DNA from: Cryptomeria japonica
Lineage: Eukaryota; Streptophyta; Pinopsida; Cupressales; Cupressaceae
DNA length: 64,000 nt
Direction of reading: 5' to 3'
Assembly (NCBI RefSeq): GCF_030272615.1
Contig: NC_081409.1
Span: 654,690,468 to 654,754,467 of the forward strand
Shown: positions 24,301 to 35,816 of the stretch, piece after piece
Layout of the letters: each line of letters starts with the position of its first letter
Position numbering within the stretch: the first letter of the stretch is position 1
Program-made: the position numbers and the translations under genes
The notes under the pieces: model-generated
What the model saw: the letters and a program-made list of their open reading frames with translations, nothing else
Told to the model about the DNA's origin: nothing
Database searches by the model: none

Positions 24301-25743
24301 TCATCTTACTGAAGTAAAATTGTTGCTACTATGTGATAGGAAGAAAAAGAGAAGAGTGAGAAGATTTCAACACCGATGCTTCTTGGATAGCCCTTTTAAT
24401 CTTGTTAAAAGCCTGTGCAACTTCCACATCCCAAGAGAACTTTGCATCTTTTTTAAGTAACTTGACAATGGGCCTAACAAGCTCAACAAAGTTAGCTATA
24501 AACCTTATAACAAAATTTACCTTACCCAAAAAGGACTGAATCCTTTTAACATTTTTTGGCTAAGGCAAATTATTAATAGCTTCAATTCTTTCTGGGTCTA
24601 TTCTAACCCCTTCTTTGGAAACAATATGCCCTAACAATTTTCCTTCAGTCACAACAAAGTGACACTTTTTTGGATTCAAAGATACACCAAATTCCAAAGC
24701 CTTGCGAATTTTTTTTCTAAATGACCACAGTGATCATCTGCCTTCTTGGAGAAACACGTTAAATCATCTTGATAAACAACCATTATGATGTTGATAAATT
24801 CCTTAAAAGCTACATCCATAGCCCTCTGAAACATTGCACCAGCATTCTTTAGACCAAATGGCATTCTCACATACACATAAGTTCCCCAAGGGGTAGTAAA
24901 AGCAATTTTAAATTGCTCAGACTCTTTCACTAATACTTGATTATAACCTGAGAACCCATCCATCATTGACAATAAATCACAATCAGTTACCCTTTGTAAC
25001 ATAGCCTCCATGTTTGGGGATGAGTAATTGTCTTTAAGAGATGCAACATTCAAGTTCCTAAAATCCACATAAAGCCTTATGTCCCCATTCTTCTTTCTGA
25101 CAAGAACTAAATTGGATACCCATGAAGAATGCCTTATAGGCTTTATAATCCCCTCTTCTCTCAACTTAGTCAATTCTTATTGTATCTTGGTTTCTAAGAT
25201 GGGGTTAAGGGGTCTTTTCTTTTGTCTGAAAGGCTTAGCATCGGGATGCAAAGGTACTTCATGCTGAAATAAGTCTTGTCTATATGCCTTAAGATCCTCA
25301 TAGGACCAAGATAAAACATGTTTATACTTTCTTAACAAATTAATGAGGTTAGTCCTGGTATGAGGAGACAAATTCTTCCTGATATATACCAACTTAGGGG
25401 TTGACTCTGTCCCTAAATTTACCTCTTCCAATTCTTCCAATTTAGTGGATGACTTTTGGTGCAAATGACCATCATTATAACTAAAGATACCCTCTAATTC
25501 TACCAATCCTTTAGGTATCTCATAAGTTTCTAACTGAACCATTTCATTTCAAAAAACTATTTCTCTGCTATCTACTACCTCCACCAATGCATTACAATCA
25601 ATTTTTTGTCCTTCATACTCATCAATGCATTGTACAAACCTGAGTATATCATCATCATCTTCAAACACCTGCCAATTATACACGTTATCTAGGATAGAAG
25701 GTCTAGCTTTTATTTCAGTGGTTGATACACTAGTTAATGTCAC
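24300..25743 (-). pseudogene. rt: Element D reverse transcriptase, broken
   Basis: The linker (25743-25177) ends in HPDAKPFRQKKRPLNP, then after one stop comes the RT core from 25173: DIRLYVDFRNLN, DGFSGYNQVLV, TPWGTYVYVRMPFGL, and the active site VVYQDDLT near 24770, which keeps both Asp. A frameshift near 24710 leads into the thumb region VNFVIRFIANFVELVRP (24529-24329). The domain order and motifs are those of Ty3/Gypsy Tat polymerases. The active-site residues are intact, but stops and shifts prevent expression. Confidence 0.88.
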
Positions 25744-26130
25744 ATCCTCATTTTTAATGCAACATTGGCCAAAAAGTATGCCATGATGTTCTTTGATCTT
25801 TCAATCCAATCAATAGAAAATGCATTAAAATGCTCAATTACATCACAGACATCATGTTTATATCTTTTCAATAGATCATTTTTTGATGCATATCTGGACC
25901 TTATCTGGGATACTACTAACTCTGAATCCCCAAAGACTCTCAATAACTGAATTCCATGCTTCTTAGAAATTTGTAGCCCCAATAATAAGGCCTCATATTC
26001 AGCTATGTTATTTATACACTAAAAAGCCAGTAGAAAAGAGTATTTGAAAGTAATACCTGATGGGGAAACAAAAAATACTCCTTATGCAGACCCTTCTTTG
26101 GAGCAAGATCCATCAAAGTATATGCACCAC
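25740..26130 (-). pseudogene. Additional (archaeal-type) RNase H upstream of RT
   Basis: Along the minus strand: IYFDGSCSKEGSA (about 26125-26085), then after two stops NNIAEYEALLLGLQISKK (about 26010), VFGDSELVVSQI and an end NVALKMRM at 25740. These are the D-G-S, E-Y-E-A-L and D-S-E-L motifs of the aRNase H of Tat retrotransposons, carrying the first three catalytic acids. It lies between protease and RT, whereas in element E the equivalent domain follows the normal RNase H. It is in the same frame as gag and protease. Confidence 0.82.
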
Positions 26131-26303
26131 AAGACTTCCTATTGAGATTTCAATTCATTAACAATGGGATCAATATTTTTTAATTGAGGCTGAATGGGTT
26201 CCACTCTGAAAATATCAAGGTTTACATCAATCATGCAATTGAGCATGTTAGGATCTACTTTCTCAATAACCCTTGGGGCACATGGTTCCTTGTACAACTT
26301 AAC

Positions 26304-26879
26304 CTAATTTCCATTCACTTGGATGGTTGCATATGAAAGATATAATTGAACATTTCCCCCAGCTACTATAGCCCATTGTCTAGATAACAGCATACCATAA
26401 TGAGGTTTAGTGTCAGTCACTATAACATCTATCTTGTAGGTGGCTTCAGGGAATGCTGCTATTTTAACCTCTACATCCATCATGGTACCCACAATAGGTA
26501 CTTCCCTATTATCCATAGCATATCATTTCCCATACAAAGTACTCACTAATAGTCCCAATTCTTTCATGACACCATATGGCATCACATTTGCAGCAGCTCC
26601 TGAATCAATCATGCATTTTTTTATTAACCTATTGTTTACTAACAAAGTTACATAAAAAGGATCAACCTGGGAAGGTTCTTGAGTAATTGTAGTTCCTACA
26701 TAAATTTCTGGAAATTGTTTCTCTTGATCCCTCTTATCCTCCTCAGTGCCTTTAAGTAAAGATGACATGTTGTCTAATACATTAGAAAGCAAAGAAAAAT
26801 CAACTTCTGTATGCTCCTTTATTTTTAGCAATTCAACCAGTTGAACTATAACTTTCATTTGGGTCAAAGCCAGGGTCAT
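26304..26879 (-). pseudogene. pro: Element D aspartic protease
   Basis: The active-site motif CMIDSGAAANVMP at about 26595-26630 is a typical D-S-G-A protease loop. After a stop at about 26520 the second half continues in the same frame with the flap-side region and YGMLLSRQW (about 26390), corresponding to the I-L-G-R-x-W motif. Upstream sequence is low-complexity linker from gag. It would cut the polyprotein; here it is split by a stop. Confidence 0.82.
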
Positions 26880-27335
26880 ATCAGATGTAGAACCTACACT
26901 TGACTCAGCATGGGCTTTAACCTTTTCTATTTTTGGTTGACTTGCCTTTTTATCTACAACAATCCATAGTCAATTGCCAGTAGTACTATTCTCTGCATTC
27001 TTTCTCAGATCTTTGGATTGGTTTCCTTTTGGATGGCTGTGTTGGGGTAGAGTGTTACTACTTGCCATATTTTTCTGAGACAGTTCTTTCATGAACATAG
27101 AACCAGGCTCACCTTAATCTCCATCATTTTTGTTACTTCTCATATTATGGTTATGTTTGGCTTTAGCTGTAGCAACTTTGGTGAGATTCTTGACTTCTTC
27201 CTCACTAGGCCTTCTGAGACAGACTTCTTCATCCTCAATTGTTACAACATTCAAGATGGGATGCCAGTCAATTGTTAACTGCCCATGATAACTTTTACTG
27301 TGGCTAAATGCATTATACCAACTTGCTTCACTTTG

Positions 27336-28259
27336 TCAAGACTCATCATCACTTTCAACAATAGTTTCAAGCATATTGACAACAGGCCTATCCTCACTCT
27401 GATATCTCAATTCACCATCACTCCTCATAGATTCATTTAATGCTTGAGCCACAAAAAATTGGTAAGGAGAATGTGGCCCATCACATGTTGTACACCAAGG
27501 AGTGTTTTTCATATTATGCATATTTCCACTCTTTAAGGGATTAGGTGTATCTTGATTATTTGTGTTTTTTGGCCTATCTTGCAAAGGTTTACCATCCTTC
27601 TAGGTGGTGTTATATGGTTTGCCATTTTTTCTTACCTTGGCAGTAAGATCTTTCATGGAAGTCATTAGTTTCTCAATTTGATCCTCTTCTTTAGGAACTT
27701 TATTTGATTGTGACTTTGACTCTTGCCATAGTCTACCATCAGTCCTCCTTCCCACCTTTCTTGATGCTTTCCTGTTACTTTCCACATTTATAGAGATTCT
27801 GAAAGCATCTCTTAAACTATGTGGGTTTTTATCCTTGAGGATGTAAGCCATTTTGGGGTCAAATGCATTATAGTACATAGTTAGACACACATTTTCATCT
27901 AACCTCTTTACTTGAAAAAGTCTATGCATTGCCTTTTGAAACCTTGCATTAAAATTTGTGATGGCTTCATTATCATATTTCCTAATGTTGTTAAATTCAT
28001 TGAGCATGAAGCTCACATTTATCTTGTCTCCATATTTCTCTTGAAAGCAATTTTTGAACTCTTCCCAAGAACTAATACTATTTACAGGAAACCCTCTGTA
28101 CCAATCCCTGGCATCATCCACTAAGGACTGCACAAACAATTTCATAATCACATCCTCATTGGCAATCTCATAGTCATTAATCATGTCACCGAGAGACTTC
28201 AAGTGTTCCTCTACACTCACAGCATTGTTTCCAACAAACTTCTGGAGTTTGTCTCTCAT
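27336..28259 (-). pseudogene. gag: Element D gag capsid region
   Basis: Frame 28259-27600 (219 codons) is a retrotransposon gag domain: DDARDWYRGFP near residue 50, then SWEEFKNCFQEKYGD and the helical region to about residue 160, all hallmarks of Ty3/Gypsy capsid. After one stop the frame continues (27584-27336) with WCTTCDGPHSPYQF, a cysteine/histidine cluster in the place of a zinc knuckle but without the final Cys. The stretch 27335-26880 is linker with stops. No other domains. Confidence 0.85.
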
Positions 28260-28630
28260 CTCAATAGGGACATGGTTTGGATAACCATGGATTTCATCAA
28301 AGAAAAGTTGTCTTATAATTCCATATTGATGGGTCTTCTTTGAAACTGGTTACCAGAAGGATTATTACCAATGTTCATTCTTAAATTAGGACCACCAGCT
28401 TGAGGGACTTGGTTATTTTGGTTACCCAATTACAGAGGAGGGATTTGGTTTGTTGGGGCCATACTAAAAGAAAAGGTAGAGGTATTTTGATTAACAAAAG
28501 GATGTTGACTCAGAGGTGTAACTATATTCACAGACATAGTCGATTGAGTTCCCACCATAGGATGTGAAGCATACTGAGGTACAAGTTCACCCTGATCTAT
28601 TGAAGGGAAGATTATGGGAGGAGCTTTTAG

Positions 28631-29638
28631 CTAATCTTTTTTTCTTCTAACTTCAACATTATTTGCCTCTATTTTAGCCCTTTCCAAGTACCTCTGCAGG
28701 TCCTCTTTCTCTATCCTCATTCTCTCTATTTCTACTTCATGTAAAAATATTCCACGATGTAATGTCTCATTTCCTGCTATTACCTCCATAGTTTTAGACC
28801 CATACCTAGTCTCCATAAACTTATGTTTCCCTTTGTTAATAATGGTTTTAGTAGGTTGTGAGTCACTCTGAACCTCCCTACTAGATTGCATAAGAATTTT
28901 GGGTGCAAGGCTAACTTTAGCAGTCAAATTTTCTTGGATGATAGGATCCTCTTCTTTTCTCTAAGGTTCTTCTTGGGTGAGTAGTTTGAGGTCTACAATC
29001 TGCCTCATTAACCTATCTCTTTCAATGATTTTGGCCTTAATCTCATTTTCTTTGTTAATTTCTTTTTGTCTTCTTAAGGAGATTAGGGGATGAACTCTTT
29101 TATTAAGAACCTCAATTTCATGGGAGACCTCATCTGGATTCGGGAAAATTTTCTCTGAGTCTGATAGGTGGACTTGATCAATATCAATCAAACTAATATT
29201 CGCATCTATATTTAATGGTATAGAATCCATTCTAACATTGGAAATACTTTTATCTCTCTTGGAGATGTTAGTATGAGGCAATCCTTGATGAAAATTTTGG
29301 ACATCCTCAATATTGCCAAATAAGCCTGTATGAAAACCAAAAATATCTTTCCTAGATTCATGAGGAGTATTATAATTTACACCTATGGGTCTTTCAAAGG
29401 ACTTACCTATATGGCTTCCTTTCTGTATCCATGCAGCATTAACTGGCTCATGTGTAGCTTCTCTTCTTTGACCTTTCCGAGTTGGTTTGGGCAATCCTTC
29501 TTGCAACTTCTCTTGAGGATTCTTCCTCATGTAAGACCTTGTATTCCTTCCTCTTAGCATTCTATGTGTCTCCTTAAATGACCTGTAATTTGCTAAGAGC
29601 CCTAGTTGCTTTATTTTTTTATCAGAGTTGCCACCCAA
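28631..29638 (-). pseudogene. Element D leader ORF before gag
   Basis: Two frames in the same phase (29638-28961 and 28927-28631, separated by a stop at 28961) begin about 200 bases after the primer site and encode a charged protein with basic N-terminus and coiled-coil stretches (for example RRQKEINKENEIKAK). The frame has no convincing ATG at its start. It is likely the N-terminal (matrix-like) part of gag in this lineage. The region 28260-28630 between it and the capsid is Pro/Gln-rich and broken. Confidence 0.55.
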
Positions 29639-29835
29639 TTGCGAAATTAGATAATATTAACTCAATAGATCACTCATAGGAAACAACAAAATGCGAACAC
29701 TATTTTCAGTGAGAAAATTAAAGAGGGAAGCACAAGGATATGCCAGCCTATTACAACGACATAGGTAAACTCAGATGTGGGTAAATTCTGGACAGTACAA
29801 ACACTTATCTATAGCATAAACTTATACTATGACTC

Positions 29836-29853
29836 TCCCCAGTAGAGTCACCA
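29836..29853 (-). other. Element D primer-binding site, tRNA-Arg type
   Basis: Minus-strand TGGTGACTCTACTGGGGA lies 4 bases after the 5' LTR end. It is close to TGGCGACTCCGCTGGGGA, the site complementary to plant tRNA-Arg(ACG) used by Tat elements. Confidence 0.85.
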
Positions 29854-30892
29854 TTTTTGTTGTTCTCAATTTATAATTGCTTTGTTTTCTCTCTAAGAAT
29901 TTCTAGCCTTTGTCACATATGGAGAGAACAACAAGAAAAAAAGAAATATAAGATAACAATTTACAAGGTTTAGATATAAACCTTCTACACTTCAAGCTTC
30001 CACTTAGCTAAGGTGGGTATAGCTTTGTGATCACTCTTTCACAGATGCAATTGACAACTTGCAGAAGACTAGTGCCAACTTCTACAGACCCTATCATTTT
30101 AAACATAACTAAACATAAAAGAAAGAGTGGTATTCATTTTCATTGATCATCAAGAAGGTCATGAAATTCAACAAGCTATACCCATGCCTTATTCGAGCTT
30201 CAGAGTCATTCAGAATTGGATAAGAACTCACAGAAGAAAATTACATACATGCCATTACATTTGTTTAACTAAATCTATATATGTCTGACATATATAAACT
30301 CTCATCATATGCTAAACCCAGCCATCAAATTCAAGTAGGATCACTGATTACCAACGAAAAGGATTTAAGTATATTTGATTTCTCTCCTTCAGGGAGCAAC
30401 CTAAAACATTCTCATAAATTGCTTTGCAAATCATTAAATTAAACAATCCTAGATCATCTGATCAAAATGGTAACCAATCACACAGACATGAAGACAATAG
30501 GAATCAAGACTCAAAATGTTTTGGTTTATATATTAATATTCTCCATCAAATTCTACATAACTCAGAATAATTTTCCAAAAAGCCAGAAAAACCTAAATAC
30601 ATTTTGCCAGAGCTTTCTTACAGAATTCTTGTGATGATTTTCTAAGTAGTCCTGGTATCCACTTATAGAGATATGGATGTGACAAGCTTCGGACTTTCCT
30701 AGAAATATTTTTGGTCTAACCATAATTCCCCCTCAAAAGGGGTAACATTGTTTACTAAAGAAACTAGGAGAAAAACCAATTAGTTAACCAACTCGAGAAA
30801 GGACAAATGACTTCTCAATATTCACAGGTTGAGCTCTAGGTGTCCTCAATTCTTCAAAAATCCGATTAACCCAAAATAACCTATTACAAGAG

Positions 30893-33800
30893 CTAATCAC
30901 TTCCAATTTCTCGAGGGTTGTCACATGCTATAGCATCGGTTGACTCTTCCTGAGCCTCTGCTTCTTGCATCACATATTTATCTTCCCATTCTTTGAATAT
31001 GTCATCACTAGGCCAAGAAAAGTTAACAATTTTCTTCTTCAGCTTATTTAATCTTTTCCATGTATTCCTTAACTAGTTAACTTCTGCTTCCAAAAACCCA
31101 AAATGTGACTTTAATTTGTCAATCTCCTCAATATTTTGAATGAACAAAGAGGTATTATCTAAATTTATGATGTCATTTATTCATTGTGACAATTTATGGC
31201 CTAACTCACCAAGCCATTCCTGTTTGTTTTTCAGTTTGTCATTATTAACAAAACCTCTAGGGAACAGTTCAAGCTTTTGACTTCCATATTCTTTTCTATA
31301 TAAGTTTGCCTTTCTTTCTATATGAACCCTGCCTTCTACTAACCTAGACATATTTTTTACCAGCTCATAAGTGGCTTTAACAATGGCATCAACATTTGCC
31401 TCCTCTTGGGATAAGCATATGAGTTCTAAATAAGCTTCCCTAGCAATCCATTTATCCAAAATTGGCTCCAAAATAGCCTCATCTTCTTTCAATGAATTCA
31501 AAAGGTTCATAATTTTGTTCATATATTTATGTACACAATTGAAGTCCCACTTGTATCAACAAATTGAAAAATTGTTCCTGTGATCTTCTCCTCATATTTA
31601 CTTGCAAAAATGGCCTGAGCTTGCTTCAATCTTTTCATCTCATCTTGGACACTTTCAGTAGATTGAAAACCAAGAATATCAAGAGAAGGAGGAAATTCAA
31701 TAATTGGGCTAGTAGGAGGAGGTCTGGTCGGAGAAGAGGCAATCATCAAATTAGAGGATTCACCTTTTTGTCATTGTCTTCCCATCTGGCTCTTCAGCTT
31801 GGTAATTGTGTTGTCCTTATGAGCTATCTCAATTTTAGCTTCATTATAGCCTTCCAGGACTACTTCTAACTTTACCTGGAGATCAACTTTCTCCTTGGCT
31901 TCTTTCTCAGCCACTGCTATACTGAATTTTGCAGATTCTAAAGTTGTAGTGGCAGCCTTGATCACCCCTATGTCCTTCACTCTCTTTACAATCATGCCTC
32001 CTGAATAACTAGATTATGAGGAGTCGTTTCTCTTTTTCCTTTCTTTTCTTCTTAATATCCACATAACTAAGGCCACATGGTCATTATTGTAAGTTACTCC
32101 TAGAGGCTTAGTCTCTTTTCTAACTGCATCAAGAATCAATGGATCAGCTATATCCCACTCGGGGAGAATCAAAACTCCAGGTTCTATAATCATTTTCCTT
32201 CCCTTCTCAGGGGTATTTGCCTCAAACTCTGCTAACATCTCCTTCTTTACTTCTGCCTCAACAACAGATGTATCCTTTTGGGGATGTTCAACCTTCCCCT
32301 TCTCACATCTCTCCTTGAATTGCTCTATATTCTTTCTCCAAACAAACTATGAAAATGCTCATGTTTTAACAAAATTGTTGTCTGCCAAAAATTCCCTACT
32401 AGCCTGCTTAATGATAGGGTCCAGTTCCTTACCTTTAAACTTTTCAATAGTCAAGCCCATTTTGGCACTTGTTGGCTCTTCTGGCATTCCTTCTTGTAGC
32501 TCTCCATATGTGTAGGCAATTTCTTAAGGACTCCCTAATTGCAACAACTGCTCAGCTACTGCATGCTCATCTCCTATGTGTATTGGGGATTGGGAAGGAG
32601 AATATAAGGGCTCATATGTCTGCACTTCTTTCCCTACCCTTTACCTTTTTGGAGAGTCTTGGATTTTAGTGAAATCTTCTAGTGGCCTTTTTCCTTTCAA
32701 AGTGGAGGGCTCATCCCTTTTGGGCATTACTATATTATACCCTGATTTTTTGTACATCACATATTCACTAGGAGGAACCACCTTGGCATAAGCAGGCTTA
32801 GATAAAACAAGTTTAGCTTTCTCAGGATCAGCTCCTATTACAACCTCCCTTTTCTCTTTTAAAGTCTACATTCAATCCTCAAAGTAGACCACCAAAAACT
32901 TAATCTTTTCTTCTAAAGCATTAAAACTAGCCAAAGGGTCATAGTTTCTATCAAAATGTTTAATGAAATCTAGAGTTTTCTTGAATACTATCCATTTATC
33001 CTTCCTTACTTCTTGTTCATGTAGATTAAATTCATTCCTTATTAGGTCTTCAAGGAAATGAAACTGATGAGCTTTACCCCCACATCTTACTTTCTTCCTA
33101 AACATATTGTTGAAGAAATCCTCTCAATCAACAAACCTAGCAACTACAGTGGGTAACCTATATGGCTGAAGAAATTTGTGAAAATGTACCTAGCCACCCT
33201 TGGTGATTACAAACTAATGTGCCATTGTGACTGTTGGGAAGGTGGTCCCCCTTCCTTTCATTGTCAAATCTTCTTCCTGTAGGTCTCCAATTTGCCTCAA
33301 GATCTCAACTATGCCTACCTTCAAAGGGACCTGGTAGGGGAAAAAATATGGAGTTCCCCTAAAACCATACACTCTGAAAATAGTAGAAACAGGGTACAAA
33401 ATTATATCCCCCAAGTTATGAACAATTTTAATACCTTTAGCAAACTCTTTGGGTCTAATGAATTCCAAGAGAGCCTTAGGAATCTTAGGGATTTCTTGAC
33501 ATAGAAGGATTTTGAGCCTGGATGCAAAGTATCTATCGAATTTCAAATAACTTGCATCCTCTTTGTCCCAAGACAAAATGGTACTCCATAACTGAACAAG
33601 CATTTCTTCTCCCTCTTTTTCCTTTAACAAGTCCATCTTAGTTGCAAAATATTCAACACCTTTAAATAGGAACATGTGCATAAGCAGGGAATACCATCCA
33701 AAAGGTCTATCTACTTTAGCATTTTTTATTCCAATCAGGCCTTCATGAATGGCATCAGTAGGGTAGGGTGAAAAATCAAAGGTCACTGCCAGAGATGGAT

Positions 33801-34510
33801 TCAAAATTTGTGCCATCATAAGCATGTAGTGGGTTGGCATGGTGTTTTCAGCATCTTCCCTAAGAATCTGACATAAAGACCAATATATTCCCATAGCCCT
33901 CAAAGTAAAGAAATTCAAAAGGAAAGGCTCCATTGTGCTTGGGCCTACTAATGTCAATCCTCCTATCTTTGCAAATAATTCTTTCAATGGCCCACTCCTA
34001 AGATGATCCTTCTATGCATCATAAACCTTCTTAAGCATGTCAAAATCAATAGGCTCCAAATAGTTTGAGGCCTCACTTAGCCAAAAAACTTTCCTGAATT
34101 CATCATCATTGATTTCAATTAAAACTCCTCCATTTATATTTCTCATAGTTATAGTTATGGTGTCATAGTTTTTGGCAATCTAAGTTAGAAGGTCAACATC
34201 CATGAATAATCTAGGCAGGATAAGTTTTCCAACATCCAACTCCCATATACTGTTAATTGGGGTAGGTGAGTTTCGCTAACTAAATCCTACTCTAAATAAT
34301 CCTAAACCTGCCATGCCTATCTGAGCAACCCTCAACCAACAACCTTTATCATATAGCTCGTCACCAATTTTTCCGACAAGGAGCTTTAGGCACAAGTTCT
34401 TTTATTTTTGCTACATTGTTGATGGATTGAGCCAATTGCTCCAAGAAATCATCACAGATATCTCGTTCTTTATAATCCACTTTTCCTCTGGGTTCCTTTC
34501 ATGGTACCAT
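30893..34510 (-). pseudogene. U3-encoded accessory ORF of element D, 5' LTR copy
   Basis: Second copy of the ORF at 17594-21190. Long open stretches are 33987-33214 (257 codons, the longest), 33105-32872, 32238-32014, 31995-31771 and 31749-31519, all in one phase, then a shift near 31520 and 31522-31181, ending at 30893 (a few codons longer than the other copy). The 257-codon piece is hydrophobic-helical and cysteine-poor with no match I recognise (for example KVDRPFGWYSLLMHMFLFKG). The C-terminal half is coiled coil. Comparing both copies shows that several stops arose after insertion, so the ORF was more open when the element moved. It is not related to gag or pol. Confidence 0.7.
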
Positions 34511-34849
34511 CTTAAAAAATATCCCTACCACAATCACTATTTCTGATAATTCCTTATAAATTTAGAGCACCGCAAGAGAAGGAGATACAGCGAATATTCA
34601 CAGAAAAACTTACTTGTAGCTTGAGAGAACTCAGACAAAGCACCTATTTTCCATAAAATTTATTTGAATGCCCTTTTGCTACGTTGAATTTCAAACACTG
34701 TCTTATCAACGAGTCTTAACAATATCTAAGCATTGATTGCCAACTCATAAAGCCACACACTTCTACAGTTAAACCTTTTGATATTTCAAAAATTTGGCAA
34801 CAACGGCCCAGAAGGACGCCCTCTGCACATTTCTCCTTTGGTTGCCAAC

Positions 34850-35460
34850 CTACAATGGTTAAAGTTTGAATGTATTTCCACTGTGGTACAACGAACACCA
34901 TCAGATCCTACCAAACTAACACACTTGTTAACAACAACAACTTCCTCGGTGGGCCCATCGGTTGGTCACTTATCCGCCCTTTGTCGCTATGTCGCAATGG
35001 TTATGAGTTGAGAAGCTTTTCTTTGCGGTATAGCGACCATCATCGATCTTTTCTTATCTTACCGAATCTTTAACATGCCTCAGCCTTCTTTTCTCATGGG
35101 CCCCACTGGTTGTCACCATGTTGCAATGAATATCCACTGTGCAACTTTTTGTTGTTGTATAGCGATGGTTGTGAGATCTTCTCAAAACTGCTCAACCTTT
35201 ATGATTCATTACCACTTAACCACCATCATTTTACTATTCACCATAACCACTGCCACTAATGGTTTGTTGCAATGAATATCCATCATGCAGCTTTTTGCTA
35301 CGGTATAGCAACAGTCATTTGATCTTCTCAAAACTGCTCTCCTGTTAACTTGCCTGAGCTACTCTCTTGTTGGGCCCCACCACTTGGTCACCAAGTCGCG
35401 ATGGTTAACCATTGAGCATTTTTGCATTGCGGTATAGTGATTGTAGTGAGATCAAATAGG
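34850..35460 (-). repeat. Degenerate repeats in element D U3 (5' LTR)
   Basis: Counterpart of 21535-22185; words TATGTCGCAATGGTTATGAG, GGTATAGCGACCATC and GTATAGCGATGGTTGTGAG mark the copies in plus-strand reading. Confidence 0.6.
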
Positions 35461-35811
35461 AACTTACCCAATCTTTAAGGACCTGACACATACATAAACC
35501 AAGACATAGGACTTAGGAAAATATGTGAAATATTTCAAGATTAATAGAACCCGCCTAAGCCTAGAACACAAAGCGGCCCCTTTTCGATGATAGGATGACC
35601 CTTCCACTTAAGTGGAAAAAGCAACAGGCTAAAATAAAAGATTTGGAGATAAAGAAACACAAAGGTTTATGTTTTGAAAGATTTTGAAATTTAATATAAA
35701 ACCCTAAACCCTTTTGGCCATGGACTCGCAAACAAGGACCAAAATCTGAAATTTTGACAAATTTTCAAAATAAAAGGCAAGACTTCCAACAAATTTAAAA
35801 TAGTGATAACA

Positions 35812-35816
35812 CACTG
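35812..35816 (+). repeat. Target-site duplication CACTG, right copy
   Basis: Matches 16537-16541. Confidence 0.9.

Larger units (their letters stand above)
16542..35811 (-). mobile_element. Element D: 19.3 kb Tat-type Ty3/Gypsy retrotransposon with 6 kb LTRs
   Basis: Minus-strand element bounded by TGTTATCAC at its 5' end (35811) and GAACAACA at its 3' end (16542), with a 5 bp duplication CACTG on both sides and LINE sequence continuing in the same frame beyond it. LTRs are 29858-35811 (5') and 16542-22528 (3'). The internal region (22529-29857) has a tRNA-Arg primer site, gag, protease, an additional RNase H, RT, RNase H and integrase. Large LTRs, the Arg primer and dual RNase H place it in the Tat lineage. 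LTRs differ by about 8 percent in stretches compared by eye. Confidence 0.93.
29858..35811 (-). repeat. Element D 5' LTR, 5,954 bp
   Basis: Begins TGTTATCAC at 35811 and ends GAACAACA at 29858, just before the primer site. Collinear throughout with 16542-22528. Confidence 0.92.
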
